NCBI GenBank assembly: GCA_030374765.1
Contig: JARGXX010000105.1
Location: 992,001-1,056,000, forward strand
Direction: 5' to 3'
DNA from: Agarophyton chilense
Lineage: Eukaryota > Rhodophyta > Florideophyceae > Gracilariales > Gracilariaceae
Length of the DNA stretch: 64,000 nt
Positions within the stretch are counted from its first letter, which is position 1. Each line of letters starts with the position of its first letter. Shown piece after piece: positions 1-8,693 of this stretch. The notes below the pieces were generated by a model, which made no database searches, was not told the DNA's origin, and saw nothing but the letters and a program-made list of their open reading frames with translations. The translations under genes and the position numbers were made by a program.

Positions 1-408
1 CTCCAGCGTTCCACCGGGATGGTATTTGAGGTTGAAGAAGTCCACCACCGCATTCTCAACCTCGTCCACCTCCCCACTGCTCAAGTTCCTCACACCCGGC
101 TGCCCCACCACACATACATTCCCACCCTTCTTCTCCACATCCTTACCGACCCTCCTCTTCTTTAGCCGACTCTCTCCAACTCCTCCCCCTTTCCATTCCT
201 CTCTCCCCTTCTTCATCCCAGCCGGCTCCCCGCGTCTCCCTGGCGTCACCGGCGACCCTTTCGCTCTCCCCCTCTCCTCTCCCACCTCCTTCAACACCTT
301 CCGCGCACCCCAAATCTCCCCCACCCCTTCCATGTGCACTTCCAACACCTTCACACGCCTCTTCAGTTCCTCATTCGCCCTCCACAGCTTCCCCATCTCC
401 AGCCCCAT
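1..408 (-). CDS. Partial hypothetical protein, C-terminal part beyond the left edge
   Basis: The minus strand is open from an ATG at 408 to the left edge without a stop, about 136 codons. The start has a Leu/Glu/Lys-rich, coiled-coil-like stretch (residues 1-30). A very basic Arg/Lys/Gly-rich segment follows, and then a more ordered stretch containing CVVGQPGV. G- and purine-rich codons with no stops argue for real coding. No family is recognised. The frame is also open upstream of 408, and a second open frame begins at an ATG at 628; the two join if 22 nt (460-481, with GT..AG ends) are skipped, so the true N-terminus may lie at 628. The plus-strand open frame over this region is Ser/Pro/Thr-rich and looks like the antisense shadow. 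Confidence 0.5.
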   Translation of the reverse strand, partial: MGLEMGKLWRANEELKRRVKVLEVHMEGVGEIWGARKVLKEVGEERGRAKGSPVTPGRRGEPAGMKKGREEWKGGGVGESRLKKRRVGKDVEKKGGNVCVVGQPGVRNLSSGEVDEVENAVVDFFNLKYHPGGTLE

Positions 409-933
409 GGGGATCCGCTCGACATCGCCAAGGCCCGCGAAAGCTATCGACAAGAGCCACTGCAAGCGCAAGCGCACTCACCTTAGTGCAGCCAGTAGTA
501 CCCGCAACCTCCCACACAGCACCCCCCCTCGAAAATCCTCTCGCCCACCTCCGGCCTTTTATCTCCTTTTTTTGACCCGCTTTTCGCGCGCGCTCGCCCA
601 ATTCCAGTACCCTCGTACACCCCTGCATCTACGCTCCGGATGCGCTTCACCCCACTCATTGCTCACTCACACACTCCCATCCATATTCCTACACCTTCTA
701 TCATGTTCAGCGCTCCCTCACTACTCCCAATTTCATAGCCTTCTCATTTATAATAAATCACACTCATTCGTAACACAAACCGCCGATTAATCATAAGCCC
801 TCTTTCCCGTTATGAATTCCATAACAACACACACTCCTACACTTTTAACACGATAAACACCATTCAATATCATAAATCTAACCTCCTTCCCAAAAACCCC
901 TAACACCCATTCCTCCACAACCATACTCCTTCT

Positions 934-942
934 CTATTTAAT
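934..942 (+). promoter_or_regulatory. TATA-like element before the reductase-like gene
   Basis: CTATTTAAT lies about 80 bp upstream of the ATG at 1020 in otherwise C-rich sequence. This is a plausible core promoter by position only. Confidence 0.3.
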
Positions 943-1019
943 CACATCTCCACACTCGCCACCCCCACCACTTCTTCAATTCCAAGGACACCGCACTCCA
1001 AACACCTTTCGCAATCAAC

Positions 1020-1844
1020 ATGACCGACTCTCGCACTGCCATCCCTTGCACCTCCGACCCAGCCGTTATTGTCGGCAGAGGCCGAATCGGCACTTTGCTT
1101 CGCAACAACGGCACCCCACAAGATGCTTTTCTCTCAACTCAAGAATTCATCTCCGCGCAATACATCCCCGACGGCCCCATTTTCTTCTGCGGCAGAAATC
1201 ATTCACTCGAAGACGTCATTCAATTCTGCCCTTCCTCCCGCAGAGAGGATCTGGTCTTCCTTCAGAACGGAAACATTCTCCCTCTTCTTTCAACCTATGG
1301 GCTCCAAAACTGCACCAAAGCCGTTCTCTTCCTCGCCGTCCCCTCCCTTAACGCACCCCCCGAGGACGGTGTCACCCTCCTCAGTCCCCATGGTCTCACA
1401 ACTGCCACCGGCAAATGGGCTCCTGCACTCGCCAATCGCCTCAGGACCGCAGGCCTCACTTGTCATGTCGTCGACGAGCCCTCCTTTTCTAAAGCTTACT
1501 ACGAAAAACTCGTATGGATATCAGCTTTTAATCTCGTCGGCTCCTCTTATGGCTTTATCACAATGCACGAAGTTGCAGTACAACACCGCACAGTCGTTTC
1601 AACCATAATGAAAGAGCTCCTCGCCATCGTCACATCCGAAACAGGAATCGCCTACAATACAACAGAAACACTCCAAAAACTTCTGGCCCACGGAAAAACA
1701 CTTACACAGTTCCCCACCTCGTTCTCAGACTTTGAGTTCCGGAACGTCTACTTCTACAACGTTTCTAACGCCCAAAAATCCATTGGAAACCGTGACCCCG
1801 CCCCTTTCCATACGAACTTCTTGAACGTCCTCCTCCATGGGTAG
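1020..1844 (+). CDS. Ketopantoate-reductase-like (ApbA/PanE-like) oxidoreductase
   Basis: The 274-aa protein starts at ATG 1020. The N-terminus has a Rossmann nucleotide-binding signature (VIVGRGRIG, GxGxxG at residues 19-24). DLVFLQNG (77-84) matches the family's conserved N-G segment. KLVWISAFNLVG (163-174) matches the helix that carries the catalytic Lys in 2-dehydropantoate 2-reductases. In E. coli PanE that helix also carries two Asn; here the first is Ile167 and the second is kept as Asn171. The length is slightly below the usual 290-310 aa. Family members reduce ketopantoate with NADPH on the way to pantothenate, but many eukaryotic relatives have unknown substrates, so the substrate is left open. 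An AATAAA lies 24 bp after the stop (1868-1873). No intron is evident. Confidence 0.65.
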   Translation: MTDSRTAIPCTSDPAVIVGRGRIGTLLRNNGTPQDAFLSTQEFISAQYIPDGPIFFCGRNHSLEDVIQFCPSSRREDLVFLQNGNILPLLSTYGLQNCTKAVLFLAVPSLNAPPEDGVTLLSPHGLTTATGKWAPALANRLRTAGLTCHVVDEPSFSKAYYEKLVWISAFNLVGSSYGFITMHEVAVQHRTVVSTIMKELLAIVTSETGIAYNTTETLQKLLAHGKTLTQFPTSFSDFEFRNVYFYNVSNAQKSIGNRDPAPFHTNFLNVLLHG

Positions 1845-1867
1845 TACTTCATTCATATACCCCTTCC

Positions 1868-1873
1868 AATAAA
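1868..1873 (+). terminator. Possible polyadenylation signal AATAAA
   Basis: AATAAA lies 24 bp downstream of the reductase-like stop codon. Support is by position and motif only. Confidence 0.35.
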
Positions 1874-2258
1874 AACAAGTCCTCCTTTCTAAAGCATATG
1901 TCCATCTCCTTTGCTGCCTCGATAAAGACTGCTATCCGCACGGCACCACGTCAGAATATATGAAACGATATTAAGAATTGCTTCGCACATCACAAATCAT
2001 CACTACAACCACTCTTCATAAATCTTCCAACTTTGCAATTAACTCTGTACCCAATAACCGCTCCTACAGCCTATCAAGGTTTTCATTCATAACAATTATT
2101 CATACTCCGCAACAGAGATACGGCAACAACCTAACAACTATTTTGATCACTACATATATATATCCACCGATGACCACCCTACTTCATTGCGCTCAACATA
2201 CTGTATCCAGTCCCTCACAAATACCTTTTCACACAACACTCTCCTCTCCTTCTCAAGC
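1874..2258. other. Intergenic
   Basis: AT-richer sequence with a short (TA)n run near 2153-2161. A 180-codon open frame across it (1978-2520) lacks an ATG start and looks like chance Ser/Thr/Pro-rich translation. No gene is supported. Confidence 0.4.
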
Positions 2259-2603
2259 ATGCAGCGCTACGAAGCACGTCTTTCCCTACCCCCTGGTTCT
2301 TCTGTCCAATGCTCAGCAGCTGTGGATATTCTTCCACAACGAACGGTTATCACCATCGACGAGGTCCTTCAAATCAAACTTCCAACCACCCAGAATGTGG
2401 TCGAAGTCAGAGGGTTCCAGAATCATATCACCAACGAGCTCATGGACGAGATTCGTGACATTTGGACGACCACCAGGAGGCTCCCCACTCGCAACTCCCT
2501 ACAGCAGCAAGATACTCTGAAACAACTGTTCAAAGAGCGGTATCATATCGTTACCTATGTGCAGCGTACAAGGAAGACTAGCAAACCGGAACGCCTTTAC
2601 TAA
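2259..2603 (+). CDS. Small hypothetical protein
   Basis: This ORF has 114 codons if it starts at the internal ATG at 2259; a longer start at 2187 is possible. The composition is mixed and protein-like, with a hydrophobic/charged middle around DILPQRTVITIDEVLQIKLP and a basic C-terminus. No family is recognised. The same frame stays open after the TAA (2601-2603) to about 3095, so this may be the first part of a longer broken gene, or of one with an intron. Function unknown. Confidence 0.35.
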   Translation: MQRYEARLSLPPGSSVQCSAAVDILPQRTVITIDEVLQIKLPTTQNVVEVRGFQNHITNELMDEIRDIWTTTRRLPTRNSLQQQDTLKQLFKERYHIVTYVQRTRKTSKPERLY

Positions 2604-2748
2604 GGTGTTCAGTTAGCAAACACTCTTCACATCGACCTTAACGTTCACAATCACACTAACTACACTCTTCGGAGTTATAGACCCAGCTCTGCAATATACG
2701 CTTCCATTCAGATTCAACTCTCTCCTTCGGTTCATTCTCATAACGCTA

Positions 2749-3444
2749 TTGAGATGTTCTATCCAAAGCCTGCTACACATTCTCATAATCGAAGGAGGCG
2801 TACAATGTATAAACGCGTTATACGGGTCTCTACAAACTACGCCGTTCAATCCAAACCAGCGATATACCTGGAAGAAACGAGCCTTTCTGGAATTCGGGGC
2901 TCTACTCCTTACTCTACTCATCCCCCTCAACGCCATACTTTTCCTCGTTCACCGCTTCATTCCAGTCAGCGGTACCCTTTCATCAGACGTGAAGACAAAT
3001 TGTATCGCCTCCTCCACAGGAGGGGCCGCAGTTGGCGCTTTGGCATATCTTCTCCAGCTTGTTTCTATATCCTTCTTTCCAGAGTCCTATCTTAACACAA
3101 AGTTCACAATGACCCCGGAACCACGGAGAACCTCTTTTATGAACCTCGTGCTTGGTGCCCTCTCCCACTCTTTTCAACATGCTTTATTCATATCAAGTCC
3201 GGCTGTAACCTTCCGACTACTCGGTATGAGGCTGTCGGCATGCACTTTCGCTGCACTCTCTCCAACCACCTTCTCCACCTCTCGCATTGAGGAACCTGGT
3301 GTTCCTATAATGCTTGGTAACACAGTGGATGTCGTAATCTTGATATCTTCGACAGTTGTCATTCACTATGAGAAAGTGAAAGCAAGTACTGCTCTCACGC
3401 GTTTCAATCCAGTTGTTCAGGTGTTTCTACTGAAAGACGACTGA
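2749..3444 (+). CDS. Doubtful membrane-protein-like ORF without ATG
   Basis: An open frame of about 231 codons ending at 3444, open back to 2617. Four hydrophobic stretches of membrane-segment length occur (around residues 50-72, 90-112, 130-152 and 190-206). The frame has no ATG before residue ~120 and starts at TTG, which is unlikely for a eukaryotic gene. Another plus-strand frame over 2604-3095 also looks partly protein-like. It may be a fragment, an exon, or the hydrophobic shadow of another frame. Function unknown. Confidence 0.2.
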   Translation: MRCSIQSLLHILIIEGGVQCINALYGSLQTTPFNPNQRYTWKKRAFLEFGALLLTLLIPLNAILFLVHRFIPVSGTLSSDVKTNCIASSTGGAAVGALAYLLQLVSISFFPESYLNTKFTMTPEPRRTSFMNLVLGALSHSFQHALFISSPAVTFRLLGMRLSACTFAALSPTTFSTSRIEEPGVPIMLGNTVDVVILISSTVVIHYEKVKASTALTRFNPVVQVFLLKDD

Positions 3445-3496
3445 TCACTATTACAAGAAAAGGAGACTACTCCACATATTACCTCAAATTATACTC

Positions 3497-3502
3497 TTTA
3501 TT
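3497..3502 (-). terminator. AATAAA just after the oxygenase stop codon
   Basis: On the minus strand AATAAA starts 2 nt after the TGA (3505-3507) of the oxygenase reading frame. It is consistent with a polyadenylation signal for that gene. Confidence 0.35.
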
Positions 3503-3504
3503 GT

Positions 3505-4887
3505 TCAATAGGTAACAGATACTATGTAGTCGTCGTCGTCATCCATTATCATACCGCCGTCTTCATAGTCTCCATCTGTGTTAGACGAGTTGAGACCCAT
3601 CCCAGGTTCATCATCCTCTTCTTCATATCCCTCTTCCCCACTTTCAACAACTTCCATTTTATAATCTTCATCCAACTCCTCATCCTCATCTACCTGGACG
3701 TCTTCATCATCATCCTTGTTGGAATCATCCTCTTCGAACTTAGGCCGAAATGCTGGTTGCCTATGCACTGCGTCCGGTAGCTTGTACCCATCCGGTACCA
3801 AGTACATGTGATACCTCATGCAAACTTCCTTAACCAATGCATCCTCGTATCCAGCTCCAGCATGAAACACATCTCCTCTTCCAATAAAAATGGAGTACGG
3901 CGGAATCCTGAACTTTTTCACTACCATCGTCCGAGACAGCCGCTTCAAGCTCCTGTCGTCGGGCACGTACATGTTATGTGACCTCTCACAAACCCAAAGC
4001 ATAAACGAACTCGCTCCCGACGCCATCATGAAGAACCCTGGAACCTCTCCGACGATCTTCTCGGCATCGGTCAGTCCTCGAAAGTCCGTATGTAACACCT
4101 GCCTTGGACAGCCCTCCGCCGTACACAGCACTCGCCCCCCTGTTTCAGGGGCATACATCCTCTTCTTCGCCGACCGGTTGTTGCACAACCGAAGAGCGGC
4201 CGCAATCTGTCCAAACCTCGCATCCAACAATGTCCTTTTCCTCACCATTAAAACGTTGTTCTCGTCCCCCTCCACAGAATCCACAATCCCCACCTTCGTC
4301 GTAATGTACCGCCCAACTCCCTTCATTCTATCTCCAGCGTCTCTCTCCTCACCAGCGTTGATTATAGGGTCCCATTTCTTTCTATTCCCTTCAATCGTCA
4401 AGTCCGGCTGGTTCAAGAAATCCGTCTGGAAGAACTCTAGCAAAGTCCCAGTCACATCCCCATCGAAGTTTACCCCCCTCTTCTTCGCCTCATCCGCCAT
4501 CCTCTCGTCCGTGGCAAACTCTTCCAGCACACAAAATCCTTTCTCCATCAGCTCACTTCTCTTAGTCGCGAAGTACTCGCGGGCCAAGTCATCCCTCTCC
4601 ATTGCTGCCATCCATATCGCCTGCTCTTCATTCACAGGGTGGTTCTTCGTCGGTAGAATCACCCCAAGAACTAGTTCTTTCGTGGAACCCAGTTCCTTGT
4701 GCCTGTTATGAGCAGCACGCCAATAAACCGCATGGTGCACACTTTTCAAGTCTTCTACCCTCAAGCACTCCGCCCTGTGCTTGTTCCGTAGGTAAATCAT
4801 CTGCATCCAGAGGTGCTGATGCTTCACTCCATTTTCACCCGCCGGCCACTCGCTCGGAAGTGCATTCACCAAGTACACCCACGACAT
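3505..4887 (-). pseudogene. 2-oxoglutarate/Fe(II) oxygenase domain, C-terminal part of a broken ParB-oxygenase gene
   Basis: The 460-codon open stretch carries the marks of a non-haem iron 2-oxoglutarate oxygenase. An N-terminal GFCVLEEF strand (117-124) resembles the phytanoyl-dioxygenase start. The metal triad HxD...H appears as H266-T-D268 (VLHTDF) and H342 (DVFHAG). R358 (MRYHMY), 16 residues later, suits the residue that binds the 2-oxoglutarate carboxylate. The C-terminal ~80 residues are a very acidic tail. The frame continues upstream of the Met at 4887, through one TAG (4939-4941), to the solo LTR at 4981-5667. Removing that LTR and one TSD copy links it in frame to the linker at 5661-6233, so this is the C-terminal module of one large gene. 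Substrate unknown; context with a DNA methyltransferase suggests nucleic acid (inference). Confidence 0.65.
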
Positions 4888-4980
4888 ACCCGACCCCCCC
4901 GCATACGGTCCCGCCCTCTTCAGCCCCTTCGGAACACCCTACGGATTATTGTGTTCGAAGCCACGCATTTGCACACCTTC

Positions 4981-5667
4981 TCTTGGCTGTTGACCCTGTG
5001 CTGTCACTGAAAACCAAAAGTGCAGGGGAGCATGGGTTGTTTTGGAGTGTGTCTCTGGAAAAGCGCATATGCGTGTCAGTCGGATCTCAACGTGAACTCG
5101 GGCTGTGATTGGCTACTGCAAATGTGCACATACAATGTGGTGTGTACAAGTGGTATGGCACTATTGGGTTTGTCTGGAGTACACGTGTGTACGTGGTCTA
5201 CTTGTACTACAGTGCACGCTGTTCAACATGTCCAGCTGGTGTACTATGAACACATCTCACAAGGTGTAACGAATGTACTTGGAGAAGAGACGTGACATGT
5301 GTATTACAGGAGACTTGGTGTACTGTGCTGGAACGTGAATGTGTATGGAGGCGGATTGCAAGTAGTGTGAGCTGGCATATTGAATTTGTGCACACGTCAG
5401 TGTAATTATGGGCTGTGCACTGTATATTGCCTTGTTGTGCGCTGCAATGAACATTGACTAGGGTTAATGTCATGCTTGAATATGATTGGTAGTATTGAGT
5501 GTCCCTGCTTTGTAGTCTAGGGTTTACTTTGGGTTGGATTCTAGACAGCTGACGTTTTGAAGTAGTATATAAGTGAAAGTTTGAGCGCCTCCAAGTAAAT
5601 CCAAGCCAGAGCTGGCGAACTTTCCATTCATCCCTCAACCTTTCCTTCAGCATTTCCCTTTCAATCA
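4981..5667 (+). repeat. Solo LTR of Copia family B, inserted in a gene
   Basis: This 687-bp LTR is flanked by a perfect 5-bp target duplication CCTTC (4976-4980 and 5668-5672). It is homologous to the LTR of the Copia element at 18556-19266 (opposite orientation) and to a solo copy at 27587-28274. The usual TGTTGG start is mutated to TCTTGG. A TATATAAG (5566-5573) near the 3' end is the likely LTR promoter. No internal element sequence is present, so it arose by LTR-LTR recombination. It splits the minus-strand ParB-oxygenase gene. Confidence 0.9.
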
Positions 5668-6233
5668 CCTTCCTCCTCTTCGTCCCCTACAAATGCACCC
5701 TGCCCCCCGTCATCATCCAGTTCATCCTCACTCGATGAGAAAACATTGAGTACATGTTCCTTCAAGAAGCGCTTCAGCTCTTTCCTGCTCATCTTCTTGA
5801 ACACATCCACCACGTCAGCCGGTATTTGAGCCGCAGATGTGCCCACCGTCTTTCTCCTCTTCCTCTTCCGCTTTAAAGGCTGTTCATACTCGCGTTCATC
5901 ATCACTAATGACCACAGCCTTTCACTTCCCCTTTCTCTGTCTAGGTTCCATCACCCTCTCACCCGCAGCATCCAGCCCGCGCTCAGTACCTTTTCTAGTT
6001 CGTGTGATGCGTCTAGGAACCACGGTTTCCTGGTGGGGTACAGACTCCCCAGCACTAGACAAAGGAACATTCACAGAAGGTGGCACCTCCACCACATCCT
6101 TCTCCGCACTTGGGGACGCCAGACTCACTTTCAGACCGCCTTCAATCCGCCTTTGTGCGATTTTCATCCTCTTCGACACCAACCGCGGCCACAACCGCTT
6201 CGGACCACTGAGCTCCATCTTCGCCGCTTGCAT
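5661..6233 (-). pseudogene. Charged linker segment of the broken ParB-oxygenase gene
   Basis: Two minus-strand open stretches in the same frame (6233-5925 and 5915-5673) are separated by one TGA (5922-5924). They encode a Lys/Arg-, Ser/Pro- and acidic-rich linker with a short ordered stretch (FKKMSRKELKRFLKEHVL). The upstream end overlaps the ParB part in a different frame, so a frameshift lies near 6300, and a TAA at 6240-6242 interrupts this frame just upstream. The downstream end runs into the solo LTR at 5667. With the LTR removed the frame continues into the oxygenase part. Confidence 0.6.
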
Positions 6234-7905
6234 GCAAAGTTACTCCCTTAAAGACACCTCGTTCTTTCCCATCACAAATGTGCTGTCTAGAACCTTGCCC
6301 GCCGGCAGACCCTTCTCCTTTTACCGCCCTTTCGCATAGTTGGAACATTCCTATGGCGCATTGGAAGAACTGCTTTCGCGTCTCCTGGAAACGTCCCATA
6401 TTCCTCGTAGAACCCATCCTCACCCTCACATGTAGCTGCAAACAACGGATTGCGAAACGGAATATATCGTCTTCGAGTCCTAACAACAAGTCACTCGACA
6501 CATGCGCAAGCCTTAGCACTGGACCCTCCTTGCATACGTTCTCAAAGAACTCCAGGAGACCTTCGCTCCTGACGAATTTCAACCCAAGAGTCGCATAGCG
6601 ATTCAAGTGGCGCAAGCAGTAGATTCTTATAGCTTCGCTCGTCTTCAGCGCCCCAGCTATCCGTGTCGGAGTAAGGTCAGCCAACTTGGTTCTCTTATCG
6701 TCAATCAAGTTGCAAATGAAGGACACTGTCGAATGAACCTTGTCGGCGAAACTCATCTTCAACAAATTTGAACTCATTTCATTGAGTACATTACCAAGAC
6801 CGAGCACTTTGTTCAGCGATAAAGGCTTCCAGTCTTTTCGTCTCCAAAGAACGACATCAAGAGACCGCACAATTCCCAACCACTTTCTCCCTTCAGAGGG
6901 ATCATTCTTCAGATCTCGCAGAACCAAGACGCGGTGATGACCGTCATTGAGTATGACAGGCACCACTACCCTCCCATTGTGAACAATTTCACTGAAATCT
7001 AATTCCATTCCTCCGACGATGGCAACAGCAATCGACCCTGCCGACGCAAGCCAGCCAAACCTTTTGCACTTTGCCATCGTCGCCGCCTTGTGTTCCGCAT
7101 TCACACTTCTGACAGTCTTCTCGGGGATTTGTATATCATCTATGTCCACAATCAAGCGGCACTGGTCATAATCTGAAGCAGAGATCTTCTTTTCCACGAG
7201 AGTCCTATCCACTTCCTGCGAAGGAACTGCATTGCCGTCATCGAACAACTCCAACTCGGGACCGGTGTGGGAATCCCCGCGTACATTCACCGCTGACCCC
7301 ACCTCCACAACATCTTCATCAGAATCATCCACTATCGTCACCCTCTTTTTCGGCTTGACGGGTTGCTTCATGGCCGGCGGCACTGTTGTTGGCTGTGCCC
7401 TCTTCCCCCTCAAAGGCGTAGCAGACTCCTTCGAGGGGGTCGCGCTTTTGGGAGTCTCCGGCCGAGGAGGCCCTGGAGTCAGCACAGAGGAGACGCGTGT
7501 CATCATCGAGGTATCCCATGCGTATATACCTGCCGACACCATATCCTTCAGCAACTCCGGCGGCTCCTCTGCTCCCTTTAAGGAGTACGGATACTTGGAG
7601 TTGATCCACTCCTTAATTTCAGTCCTCCAGATGGCCACCAAGTCCTCTCCCGGCTTCGCAGACTCGCGCAACGAATGGCCATGCATCGCTCTGCAAAGCG
7701 CTTTCCCGGCCGCTCCACTGCACCCAACACCTCTCAACTCCGCAGTGCCAACCATAGTACCCTTCTTCTTCCCTGTCCCATCCGCCAGGAACAACGCCAC
7801 CCTATCCCCACCAGCCAGATTGTTTGCCAATGTAGTTTTTCGCGGAGTGGCGCGTGGAGTACCCCGCGGAGTACCCCTCGCTTTCGCTTTGCCTCGAGTC
7901 ATCAT
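6142..7905 (-). pseudogene. ParB-like domain protein, N-terminal part of the broken ParB-oxygenase gene
   Basis: An open frame of 587 codons from ATG 7905. Residues 1-45 are basic (RGTPRGTPR repeats); 140-205 are a Pro/Ser/Lys linker. Residues ~248-345 resemble the ParB/sulfiredoxin fold: the strand VDIDDIQIPE, a helix with VRSVNAEH, and the signature DGHHR at 321-325 (PVILNDGHHRVLVLRDL), comparable to the GxRR/DGHHR box of ParB-like proteins. Residues 350-520 are a helical region of unknown family. In bacteria and phages ParB-fold proteins bind or cut DNA, and many are linked to DNA methyltransferases. The last ~40 codons are probably out of the original frame (frameshift near 6300). The divergent methyltransferase-SET gene lay about 0.7 kb upstream before the Copia insertion. 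ParB assignment is from motif reading only. Confidence 0.6.
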
Positions 7906-8020
7906 TTGAATCGGATCGTAGTCGGTCGAGGTTGCAAATGGTCGCAGTGCTCACAGCCTTTTATGGTATACAGACTAAGACGTATTAGATCGAGCTCCTT
8001 TGGTGGCGACTATCCGGAAC

Positions 8021-8693
8021 TCACAACGTGAGCGCAGGTTAGGTAAAGGAAAAGGAAGAAGAGGGGGAAAAGACGAGAAGAAGAGAAAAATAAAAGAAGA
8101 GAAACAAAGGAAGGTAGTCAGCCTTGACAATTTACTTCGATCGTTGGCGACCGTCATTGAAAACTATATCTACCTCGCACGCAGTTCCGCCGCCGGTGCT
8201 GACCGTCGGCGGGTCACCCACGTCTCACACCTTGCCACTGTGCGACGAGGAGTTGCGCGCCAAAACAATTTCAAACATGAAGCATATCAAATAAAAACTC
8301 AAAAAATCATCCAAAGTGGTGCGCCAGTGCCAACCACCCCGCGCAGCCCAGATTCGGCTGTTACGGCCAAACCCCGTATCCAGCCCACATTCGCACATTC
8401 TCTCCAACTGCATAGCCCGTGCTCATTCAGCGCTCTCGTCCAATCAAATCGCTCCACTTGGGCCGAAGCCCCAACACGCCCCATTAGAACCAGACCACTT
8501 GTCCATACCACGTTGCATGAGGGCATTTGCAGTAGCCAATCAGATGGCCGTTTCACGTTGAGATTGAGATGAGGCGCATATGCGTTTTTCCGCGGAGGGT
8601 GCCCAAAAGTGCCCATGCTTAAATCCACTTTTTGTTTTCCACTATTTCCAACACTCCAAAGGGCTTGGGGGCACAGTCGACCAAACCTCAACA
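8021..8693 (-). repeat. 3' LTR of Copia A
   Basis: 673 bp; on the minus strand it begins TGTTGAGG and ends CGTTGTGA. It contains CCAAT boxes and a CGCATATGCG palindrome shared with family-B LTRs. By eye it is identical to 13903-14575. Open frames inside it are chance. Confidence 0.95.

Noticed and set aside
26-790. 254-codon plus-strand ORF at the left edge
   Set aside because: Ser/Pro/Thr/Phe-rich composition typical of the antisense of a Lys/Glu/Gly-rich gene; the minus-strand frame over 1-408 is the better coding candidate and 26 lacks an ATG context.
1978-2520. 180-codon plus-strand ORF
   Set aside because: No ATG start, Ser/Thr-rich chance-like composition, and overlap with a better ORF in another frame.
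2749-3444. Multi-pass membrane transporter call
   Set aside because: Hydrophobic stretches exist but there is no ATG before residue ~120 and no transporter signature; kept only as a doubtful ORF.
3440-3510. Terminal inverted repeats bounding a transposon from about 3.45 kb to 18.5 kb
   Set aside because: I compared the flanks by eye and saw no matching ends; the right side is also cut by Copia B.
8000-8572. 190-codon ORF repeated at 13864-14454 and 23097-23786
   Set aside because: It lies inside the family-A LTRs and is present only because the LTR is repeated; no protein motif.
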